This document shows, one piece after another, positions 57,506-64,000 of a stretch of DNA of 64,000 bases; the first letter of the stretch is position 1; each line of letters opens with the position of its first letter. The translations under genes were made by a program, and so were the position numbers. The DNA comes from Lentisphaerales bacterium. GTDB lineage: Bacteria; Verrucomicrobiota; Lentisphaeria; Lentisphaerales; Lentisphaeraceae. The DNA lies in assembly GCA_022446985.1 (NCBI GenBank), contig JAKVBD010000004.1:62001-126000 (forward strand), given 5' to 3'. The notes under the pieces are model-generated. The model was not told the origin of the DNA, ran no database searches, and saw only the letters and a list, made by a program, of their open reading frames with translations.

Positions 57506-57628
57506 GAAACTCTCCACTTTTGTCCATTATACTTAATTAAAATCAGCCTCAGCATCGCTAAAAATTAAAAAAATATTTAAAATGTTACAATAAAGTTTAA
57601 TAGGGGCCGTTATGTGGTTGGAGAAAGT

Positions 57629-58180
57629 ATGAACAAGAACGAGTTATCGGATAAAGAATTAATCGAACTCTACCTTGCTCAGGATGATGCCGCTTTTGAA
57701 ATACTTTACTCCCGGTATAAAAATGCAGTTTACTCATATTTAAATAAACTTATTCCGGGGCAGACCACACTGGTAGATGATTTATTTCAGCAAGCCTGGA
57801 TGAAAGTCGTGAAGAATATGGCGAAGTATCAGGATAAGCAAACATTCCTAGCATGGGTGATTCGCATAGCAAGAAACCTTTCGATTGACTATTTTCGAAA
57901 AGAAAGTCGTCGCAATTCAACGTCTCTGGATAGTATAGACGCAGACGTGCCAGACTTTGGCCTGCCATCAGTAGGAATCGAATGTGGTGAACTTGGTAAA
58001 GCTATATCAGAGGCCGTTGAAACTCTGCCAGCAGACCAGAAAGAGGTTTTTGTACTAAGGCAACAAAATGTGCCATTTAAAGAAATAGCCGTTATTCAGG
58101 AGACGACGCTGAACACAACATTGGGAAGAATGCATTATGCAGTGAATAAGCTTCGTGGCTTATTGAAGGACTGGGTATAG
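57629..58180 (+). CDS. ECF-type RNA polymerase sigma factor
   Basis: A 183-residue sigma factor. Region 2 (FEILYSRYKNAVYSYLNKL through FLAWVIRIARNLSIDYFRK) recognises the -10 element, and region 4 (LPADQKEVFVLRQQNVPFKEIA) the -35. ATG chosen because GGAG lies five bases before it. Followed nine bases later by a zinc-type anti-sigma gene and a secreted protein, a typical ECF module. Which promoters it controls cannot be seen; the target is probably this operon itself. Confidence 0.93.
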   Translation: MNKNELSDKELIELYLAQDDAAFEILYSRYKNAVYSYLNKLIPGQTTLVDDLFQQAWMKVVKNMAKYQDKQTFLAWVIRIARNLSIDYFRKESRRNSTSLDSIDADVPDFGLPSVGIECGELGKAISEAVETLPADQKEVFVLRQQNVPFKEIAVIQETTLNTTLGRMHYAVNKLRGLLKDWV

Positions 58181-58189
58181 GAGAAAATT

Positions 58190-58726
58190 ATGAAATGCGA
58201 AGACGTACAAAAGAAAATTTTAATAGAAGATTTAAAGGACTTGGATATTCAGAACCATATAGCTGGTTGTGATGCTTGTCAGGAGTTTCAAAAAGACTTT
58301 GGAGTAATTATGGCTGACCACGAAAAGATAGAAGTTCCCAAAAGTCTTGACGAAAAAATCCTTACTTTTGCTAAAGAGAATAGGCCTGAAGTTAAGCCGG
58401 CTAACAAACCGATTATTCCTTTTGTGTTTATGGCTATAGCAGCCATTATAGCTATTTTGCTTTCTGTGAATATTCTGAATACAGAATCAGAGAAAATAAA
58501 GAACTCACCAGGTTTTGTCGATAATCAAGAAGTTGACGAAGATCAAAAAGTGGTAAATCCGGTTGCGCCGAAGAAGGCTAAAGAAATGGTCGCAGAAGTT
58601 CCTGAGGAATCACAAAATATCGATGATGTCCTGAATAATTTATGGAGTGATGACTCAATCGATGCAGATTTGATGGCAGTGGAAAGTGAATTGTTTGTAT
58701 TAAGTGCAGAGCTCTATACGAACTAA
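58190..58726 (+). CDS. Anti-sigma factor with zinc motif
   Basis: A 178-residue membrane protein. The N-terminal ZAS motif H23-x3-C27-x2-C30 (NHIAGCDACQEF) is that of anti-sigma factors that hold ECF sigma factors inactive. One transmembrane segment (about 74-94) is followed by an acidic periplasmic part rich in Glu, Asp and Val. It lies directly downstream of the sigma gene. Release probably follows an envelope signal sensed by the periplasmic part or by the repeat protein encoded next; this is inference. Confidence 0.88.
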   Translation: MKCEDVQKKILIEDLKDLDIQNHIAGCDACQEFQKDFGVIMADHEKIEVPKSLDEKILTFAKENRPEVKPANKPIIPFVFMAIAAIIAILLSVNILNTESEKIKNSPGFVDNQEVDEDQKVVNPVAPKKAKEMVAEVPEESQNIDDVLNNLWSDDSIDADLMAVESELFVLSAELYTN

Positions 58727-58737
58727 GGTAGGTTGAT

Positions 58738-59472
58738 ATGAAATTATTGATGATTTTATTTATAGTTCCTTATTTTCTTTTTGCTCAGGGGGAACGACCT
58801 GAGGAGGAAAAAGGTAAAAGAAAGGGACCTTTTAAAGGCGATATGTTTAAAGATCGCGAAGCCAAAATGGAAAGAGTCCAAAAGATGCTTGAGCATAAAA
58901 ATCCCGAAAAGTATGCTGCGCTAATGAAATTGAGAGAAGATAGCCCAGAGAAGTTTCGTGAGGAAATGCGTAAAGTATTGCGCGAATTTTCAGAAAAACT
59001 TGGCAGGATGAAACCTTATGGTGGGCCTTACGGAGCGGGTGGAGGCGAGCGTCATTGGTTACGTGAAATGAGTGAAAAGAATCCCGAAAAGTATGCTGCG
59101 CTTATGAAATTGAGAGAAGATAGCCCAGAGAAGTTTCGAGCTCAGATTGCGAAAGAATTCTCAAGTCGTATGAAAAAGAGACCTATGATGGATCCAAAAA
59201 TGCAAGAAGCCATTCACGAAGCGACTAAGAGTTATCATGAAGCTCCAGAAGACCAAAAGGATGCTGCAAAAAGCACTCTAAGAAAGTTAATGTTAGAATC
59301 TTTTGAGCAGGATTTAAAACATAGACGTCAAATGGCGGACCGTTTGGAGAAACACCTTTCCGAAGTTAAAGCACAAATTGAAGCTAGAGAAAAAAATGCT
59401 GATTCAGTCATTGAAGAACGCATGAATTTTCTTTTAGAGAAGACAAGCGGTAAAAAGCCTAAGAAACCTTAA
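58738..59472 (+). CDS. Secreted charged repeat protein of the sigma operon
   Basis: A 244-residue protein with signal peptide MKLLMILFIVPYFLFAQ. Two near-identical segments, NPEKYAALMKLREDSPEKFR, at 55-74 and 115-134 lie exactly 60 residues apart, with a glycine-rich turn between. Composition is dominated by Lys, Glu, Arg and Met, mostly helical, reminiscent of periplasmic CpxP/Spy-like or heavy-metal-sensing helical proteins, though no direct match is claimed. Twelve bases behind the anti-sigma gene, it probably senses an envelope stress. It ends four bases inside the convergent AraC gene. Confidence 0.75.
   Translation: MKLLMILFIVPYFLFAQGERPEEEKGKRKGPFKGDMFKDREAKMERVQKMLEHKNPEKYAALMKLREDSPEKFREEMRKVLREFSEKLGRMKPYGGPYGAGGGERHWLREMSEKNPEKYAALMKLREDSPEKFRAQIAKEFSSRMKKRPMMDPKMQEAIHEATKSYHEAPEDQKDAAKSTLRKLMLESFEQDLKHRRQMADRLEKHLSEVKAQIEAREKNADSVIEERMNFLLEKTSGKKPKKP
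58900..59138 (+). repeat. Direct 59-bp repeat inside the secreted-protein gene
   Basis: Copies at 58900-58958 and 59080-59138 match at 58 of 59 bases, the difference being a silent CTA/CTT Leu codon. The 180-bp period keeps the frame. Near-identity at silent positions points to a recent duplication or gene conversion. Confidence 0.9.
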
Positions 59473-60308
59473 AAAGAAGACTTGCTGTACTGGGTTGGCG
59501 ACATACCGGTCAGCTTTTTGAATTGTCTACTAAAGGAAGGTAAGTCTGGGTAGCCAAGCTCAAGAGCAACACTGTGTAGGTGTAGTTTATTTTCCCAAAG
59601 CATTTTTTGAGCTTCGCGAATCCTTATGCGAATAAGATAGTCTTGAGGAGAGCAGCCTATAACTTCTTTGAATATTTTACGGAAGTTTTCTAAGCCATAT
59701 CCAGCTTTATCTGCCAAGATTTGATTAGATAATCTGATCCCAGGCTTATTATCGATTAGCTTGCAGATGGCTAACATATCCTCTTGAAACTGTGGGGTGT
59801 TATTTTTGGGGATCAGTTTGTTCTTTATTTCAGCAAAGAACTGAAATATTAAGTTACTGGCCTCCATATCCTGCGAAGTTGGTAAGCTATCTATTTTTTT
59901 GGTTAGATCCAGAAGATAATTGATCCAGGTAAGTTCCAATTCTATATGGTGGCATTTATCGAGTTCAGGGAGAAAATTATTGGCAGCTAAATACTGATAA
60001 ATGCTTTTTGGGACTATAATGAAAAACTCGCACCAATTTTCATTTTTTGCTCTGTAGACAGCATGTCGAGTACCTGGTTTGCGAATCAATAACGTACCCG
60101 GTTTTAAATCTAGAGGCTGCTTTCCTTCAACAGTGAAACTTCCATGGCCTTGGATAACATACATAAGGACAAGGTTTTGTTTGACCAGTTTTTCTCTACT
60201 ATTGTTTTCATAGTAGCAGCCTATACTCATGTTCTGTCGGTTTGGAAATAATCTTCGAGCTGTTTTGTCGCGAAATTTGTCGCATAAGCTTTGAATTGCA
60301 GCTTTCAT
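59469..60308 (-). CDS. AraC-family transcription regulator
   Basis: A 279-residue regulator: N-terminal cupin-type ligand-binding domain (GTLLIRKPGTRHAVYRA) and C-terminal double HTH (about 178-278: LADKAGYGLENFRKIFKEV, LGYPDLPSFSRQFKKLTGM). Such regulators with a cupin domain often sense sugars and control carbohydrate-use genes; the nearest glycosidase is 40 kb away, so the target is unknown. Located between metG and the sigma operon, same strand as metG, 29 bases downstream of it. Confidence 0.9.
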   Translation of the reverse strand: MKAAIQSLCDKFRDKTARRLFPNRQNMSIGCYYENNSREKLVKQNLVLMYVIQGHGSFTVEGKQPLDLKPGTLLIRKPGTRHAVYRAKNENWCEFFIIVPKSIYQYLAANNFLPELDKCHHIELELTWINYLLDLTKKIDSLPTSQDMEASNLIFQFFAEIKNKLIPKNNTPQFQEDMLAICKLIDNKPGIRLSNQILADKAGYGLENFRKIFKEVIGCSPQDYLIRIRIREAQKMLWENKLHLHSVALELGYPDLPSFSRQFKKLTGMSPTQYSKSSF

Positions 60309-60337
60309 ACGTAGAGGGCGGCCTAAGCCGCCATGAA

Positions 60338-62479
60338 TTAACCGATTTTGCCGTTTAAGATTAAAGTAGTTTTAAGGGGCTGCTCTCCAGCAAAAAGAGG
60401 CTCTCCATCTATGCTGACAGTACCGTCTACAGTGCGCAAGGCAGCTTCTTTGAAAGCAATTATATCTATCTCAGGTTTCTCGACAGGAGTTTCACCTTCT
60501 TTAGTAATAACTGTTCCAGGAGCAGCATCACCACAATCGATGACTTCCATCTTTTTCTTTTTAGATACAGCTAGGACCATTCCGTGGGACTTTACTCCAC
60601 TTAGTTCTGCAGCACTTAGATTAGATGCTACCATAACATGTTTGTTTAGCAGGTCTTCTTTTTCGAAGTACTTAACTAAACCGGAAGCAATAATTACTGG
60701 TTCATCTCCACCGAGGTCAATCTTTTCGACGTAAAGGTGTTCTGCTGTTGGGTGGTTATCTATTTCAACGATCTTACCAACCTTCAGTTCAACTTTTGAC
60801 CAAGGGTCTTCTTTCTTTTCGCCACTAAATTTTTCTTTAAAATTATCAATAATCTTCTCATCAAGTTTTTTGAAGAGAATTTCTGGTTTTTCTGTTTGAT
60901 GGCCATACAGACTATCGAATTGTCCCAGTTTATCCCAGTTTTGTGGTTCAAGATTAAGCATTTTGAAAATGCGACCTGATGTTTCTGGCATAAATGGTTC
61001 AATCATAATGGCGATGTCTTTCACCAAGTGAGTAAGAATACTTAAAGTTGTGGCAGCGTAAGTTGGATCTTCTTTAATTTTCTTCCATGGTTCCTGCTTG
61101 TCGAAGAAAACATTACCAGCTTGAGAGATTTTCAGAATCAATCTTAATGCTTCTTTTAAGCCAACTTTTTCTAGACTGTCGGTTACATCTGCCTGTAGGT
61201 CGTGAATTTCTTTCATGAAATGCATGTGTTCTGGAGCATAAGCCGGTTCATCTATTTTACCGCCAAGTTTATCCTTGCTGAAAACAAGAGAACGGTTAAC
61301 GAGATTACCAACATTGTTAATGAAGTTCTTGTTGATATTTGTCACGAAGTCATTCCAACTGAATGCTGTATCTTGACGCTCAGGACGAACAGCTAAAAGG
61401 TAGAAACGCCAAAGGTCCACATGGATGCCAGAGTTGATAACATCTGTACCAAAGACTCCAGTGTTGCGAGATTTTGAGAACTTAGTGTCTTCATAATTGA
61501 GGTACTCGGTAGAGCTGAGGTGGTGAACCATCGTCCAATCAGCTCCGTGAGCCAACTGTGTAGCAGGGAACATCAAAGAATGGAAAGGGATGTTGTCCTT
61601 GGCCATGAATTGGTAAAGTTCAGTGTTTTCAGGATTTTGCCACCAATCTTGCCAAGTTGCAGGGAAAGCATTTTTAGTGATAGAAACGTAGCCGATAGGG
61701 GCATCAAACCAGACGTAGAAAACCTTATTTTCAAAGCCCTCTTTAGGAACGGGAACGCCCCATTTTAGGTCACGGGTAATAGCGCGTGGCTGAAGTTCCA
61801 TTTTCATCCATGACTGAGTTGTTGTCTTGGCATTGTTCGGCCAGAAACCTTCGTCCATAGCTGTGTTTTGAAAAGCTTCGAGCTTATCTTTGATGCCATT
61901 GAAGTCGAGGTACAAGTGGTGGGTTTCTTTAAGAACAGGTTTGCTGCCATCTAAAGAGCAAACTGGATTAATCAATTCTGTTGGTGTCAGCATAGAACCA
62001 CAACCATCACACTGATCACCGCGAGCATCTTCGTATTTACACTTAGGACAAGTACCGGTTATTAAGCGGTCGGCGAGGAATTTCCCAAGAGTTTCACTGT
62101 AGAACTGTTCGGACTCTTTGTGAATGAGGTAACCATTTGCCAATACTTCTTCAAACATGCTTTGTACGACTTCTGTGTGTGTGTCAGTAGAGGTGCGTCC
62201 AAAAGCATCAAAGGAGATGTTGAAGTGCTCATAAATATTTTTGTGAACTTCATGGTATTTATCGCAGATTTCTCTTGGAGTTAAGCCTTCTTGAGTCGCT
62301 TTAGTTTCAGTTGCAGTTCCGTACTCGTCAGTTCCGCATATATAAAGAGTTTCGTTGCCGCTTGATCTAGAATAGCGGGCATAACAGTCTGCCGAGAGGA
62401 CACAGCCAATAATATTGCCCAGGTGTGGCTCATTATTAACATATGGTAAAGCAGAAGTAATTAATCGTTTTTTGGACAT
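60338..62479 (-). CDS. metG: Methionyl-tRNA synthetase
   Basis: A 713-residue class I synthetase. HIGH motif PHLGN, zinc site CPKCKYEDARGDQCDGCG, and KMSKS-loop KFSKSRN (here FSKS in place of MSKS). The C-terminal EMAP/Trbp111-like tRNA-binding domain (about 560-660: VELKVGKIVEIDNHPTAEHL) allows dimerisation. Start has AGGA eight bases upstream. The roughly 50 residues after the EMAP domain (about 665-713) look like an extra tail (ALRTVDGTVSIDGEPLFAG). Complete and intact. Confidence 0.96.
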   Translation of the reverse strand: MSKKRLITSALPYVNNEPHLGNIIGCVLSADCYARYSRSSGNETLYICGTDEYGTATETKATQEGLTPREICDKYHEVHKNIYEHFNISFDAFGRTSTDTHTEVVQSMFEEVLANGYLIHKESEQFYSETLGKFLADRLITGTCPKCKYEDARGDQCDGCGSMLTPTELINPVCSLDGSKPVLKETHHLYLDFNGIKDKLEAFQNTAMDEGFWPNNAKTTTQSWMKMELQPRAITRDLKWGVPVPKEGFENKVFYVWFDAPIGYVSITKNAFPATWQDWWQNPENTELYQFMAKDNIPFHSLMFPATQLAHGADWTMVHHLSSTEYLNYEDTKFSKSRNTGVFGTDVINSGIHVDLWRFYLLAVRPERQDTAFSWNDFVTNINKNFINNVGNLVNRSLVFSKDKLGGKIDEPAYAPEHMHFMKEIHDLQADVTDSLEKVGLKEALRLILKISQAGNVFFDKQEPWKKIKEDPTYAATTLSILTHLVKDIAIMIEPFMPETSGRIFKMLNLEPQNWDKLGQFDSLYGHQTEKPEILFKKLDEKIIDNFKEKFSGEKKEDPWSKVELKVGKIVEIDNHPTAEHLYVEKIDLGGDEPVIIASGLVKYFEKEDLLNKHVMVASNLSAAELSGVKSHGMVLAVSKKKKMEVIDCGDAAPGTVITKEGETPVEKPEIDIIAFKEAALRTVDGTVSIDGEPLFAGEQPLKTTLILNGKIG

Positions 62480-62642
62480 ACAAAAAATCCTGTAAAATCA
62501 TAAATTTAAAAAGCTTTTTCGAAGATTACAGACAGAAGTCCAAAAGGTCAATGTCGATGCTCGCTTTAGTCGAAGTCTTATTGAGGCGCGAACGCCAAAT
62601 AGAATGAAGGTTATTGATGATACGGGAAAGTATAAAAATGCA

Positions 62643-63770
62643 TTAATCTTTATAAATAAGGCTTCTACCTTGCTTTATAAAGGGTTCGATTCTTTGATTT
62701 TCACGCAGAATATGTTGCTTGATTAATCCCGCGAGTTGTGTTTCAGGAAAGTGATGCAGGCTGTAAGTAGGGCACGGAATTAAGCCTCTTTGAATTTTAT
62801 GCTCTCCTTGTGCCCCGGCCTCAAATATTTTGAATTTGTGTTTTATCGCATATTCTATGGGGCGGTAGTAACATAACTCAAAGTGAAGGTGTCTGACTTC
62901 ATCAAAGGCCCCCCAGTAACGTCCATAGATTTTATCTCCGCCAATGAAGTTTAAGGTGCCTGCCAGGAGTTGGTCATTTCTATATGCGAGGTAAAGAAGT
63001 ATGTTTCCCGGCATCTTTTCAAAAATCAATCTAAAGAAGTCTTCGGTGAGGTAATCGTAAGAGTACTTCTTGTCTATTGTTGACATATATAGTTCGTAAA
63101 AAGCAGCGGCATGCTCTTGGACTTCATTACCACAAATTTCCTTGATTTGAATGTGAGAAGCTCGGCTTATTTCTTTGCGCTCTCGTCTGACTTTTTGACG
63201 TTTTTTTTGTTTCAAATAACTAAGGTAATGATCAAAGTCTTCATAGTTGGCATTTTGCCAATGGAATTGAAACGTCTTTCTAAGTGTGAAGATGGCTTTT
63301 TCGGCGATTTCATTTACATTAGGCGTCGAAAAGAGAACATGACTACTGGAACATTTTTCCTGTTTTTGTAGTAGAAGAGTGTGCTCAAGTAAAGCATTTG
63401 TTACTTGACTGTAATCGGCACTTTTCGCGACGAGTATCTTAGGGCCAGTTGCAGGCGTGAAAGGGATTGCCGAAGTTAGTTTCGGGTAGTACGCAGCTCC
63501 CGACTTTTGCCAGGCATCTGCCCAAGCCCAGTCAAAGATGTACTCTCCATAGCTGTTTGTCTTTAAAAAAAGAATCATTGCGCCGATGATTTCATCATTT
63601 TCCATTGCTGTTATATATCTGGGAAACCAGCCTGTCCTTTGACCAATAGATTGGCTTTCCTCTAGTGCTCTTAAGAACTCGTATGAGGCAAATGGGAAAT
63701 TTTTTGGTGTTAGTTTATTCCAGCATTCAGCAGAAATTTGCAGAATGCTGGTCAGTACGTCTAATTTCAT
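62643..63770 (-). CDS. COG3146-type acyltransferase-like protein
   Basis: A 375-residue GNAT-fold protein of the COG3146 (peptidogalycan biosynthesis/recognition) family. The typical start SAECWNKL, FASYEFLRALEESQS, and the core FDWAWADAW, YYPKLTSAIPFTPATGPKI, LSYLKQKKRQKVRRE and PCPTYSLHHF are seen. Members are thought to transfer or add aminoacyl or acyl groups; the substrate is not known. Start overlaps the stop of the kinase gene upstream by four bases (ATGA), so the two are co-translated. Confidence 0.85.
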   Translation of the reverse strand: MKLDVLTSILQISAECWNKLTPKNFPFASYEFLRALEESQSIGQRTGWFPRYITAMENDEIIGAMILFLKTNSYGEYIFDWAWADAWQKSGAAYYPKLTSAIPFTPATGPKILVAKSADYSQVTNALLEHTLLLQKQEKCSSSHVLFSTPNVNEIAEKAIFTLRKTFQFHWQNANYEDFDHYLSYLKQKKRQKVRRERKEISRASHIQIKEICGNEVQEHAAAFYELYMSTIDKKYSYDYLTEDFFRLIFEKMPGNILLYLAYRNDQLLAGTLNFIGGDKIYGRYWGAFDEVRHLHFELCYYRPIEYAIKHKFKIFEAGAQGEHKIQRGLIPCPTYSLHHFPETQLAGLIKQHILRENQRIEPFIKQGRSLIYKD

Positions 63771-64000
63771 CTTAGGGCAAGTAATGCAATAACTATTATC
63801 AAAAATACTATAATGGTAATTAAAAGTGGAAAAGATGACTTTTTGTTCTTAGAGGACTTAACTGAGTTAATTTTTCCGACATTTGAATTGACTTTAATTT
63901 TCTTTTTAGATGAAGGAGTTTCTTTCAAAAGGGAAATAACACTCGACCAATCTTTGGGCCGTTCACTAAGTTCTATCTCCATAAGCTTTTCAATGATATT
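63767..64000 (-). CDS. C-terminal end of a membrane-anchored Ser/Thr kinase, partial
   Basis: The frame is open from the window edge, so the gene continues beyond 64000. The visible 77 residues start with NIIEKLMEIELSERPKDW, matching kinase subdomain XI, where the Arg-Pro of the RP motif lies in a conserved helix. A Lys/Ser linker then leads to one C-terminal transmembrane segment (FPLLITIIVFLIIVIALLAL) and stop. This suggests a Hanks-type kinase with the catalytic domain in the cytoplasm. The identification rests on a short stretch and on the arrangement seen in related bacteria. Confidence 0.6.
   Translation of the reverse strand, partial: NIIEKLMEIELSERPKDWSSVISLLKETPSSKKKIKVNSNVGKINSVKSSKNKKSSFPLLITIIVFLIIVIALLALR

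Overview
This is a bacterial chromosome segment of about 40% GC. It is dominated by housekeeping genes on both strands, with no prophage, insertion sequence or CRISPR array visible. The gene mix suggests a marine bacterium of the PVC group, most likely Lentisphaerota: a rhamnosidase-like glycosidase, a PhoD phosphatase lipoprotein, many small secreted unknowns, three SPFH proteins next to a P1B ATPase, and a Hanks-type kinase end. That placement is inference from gene content, not a phylogeny.

Layout. 1-8350: metZ, a secreted two-gene unit ending in a Lon-like (S16) protease domain, an ACT-domain malic enzyme, hisD interrupted by an in-frame stop, and a voltage-gated K+ channel. 8352-9045: a gene-poor stretch with two strong terminators that bracket a probable structured RNA, a 9-bp tandem repeat, and two tRNA-Gly genes, one of them degenerate. 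9221-19538: class II aldolase, a Sel1-repeat protein, larB-folC, pilT, a caspase-like lipoprotein, rplU, and a GH78-like rhamnosidase also interrupted by a single in-frame stop. 19804-40222: the translation/transcription core on the plus strand: rpsA; tRNA-Thr-tuf-rpmG-tRNA-Trp-secE-nusG-rplKAJL-rpoBC; then rpsL-rpsG-fusA-rpsJ-rplCDWB-rpsS. The S10 cluster stops at a terminator directly after rpsS. 40294-48744: mostly minus-strand envelope and hydrolase genes (LysM protein, sppA, a C45-type amidase, an alpha/beta hydrolase, phoD), a conserved 35-residue microprotein, and an RmlD-like reductase. 48896-56197: a tightly packed five-gene operon encoding a polytopic HflK-like SPFH protein, a His-tailed HflC-like protein, a second HflK-like protein, a His-tailed P1B ATPase and an ABC ATPase without a permease. 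56194-64000: orphan response regulator, MaoC-like protein, ECF sigma/anti-sigma/repeat-protein operon, AraC regulator, metG, a COG3146-type protein and the end of a membrane-anchored Ser/Thr kinase.

Points deserving most attention. (1) The SPFH x3 / P1B ATPase / ABC ATPase operon looks like a dedicated membrane system with metal-binding tails. (2) Two otherwise intact genes, hisD and the rhamnosidase, each carry one in-frame nonsense codon; in hisD it replaces the catalytic Glu. A nearby hydrolase appears to have lost its catalytic His. (3) There is a secreted ATPase-free Lon domain with perfect Ser-Lys spacing. (4) There is a caspase-like lipoprotein. (5) An independent terminator-ended RNA lies at about 8610-8773.
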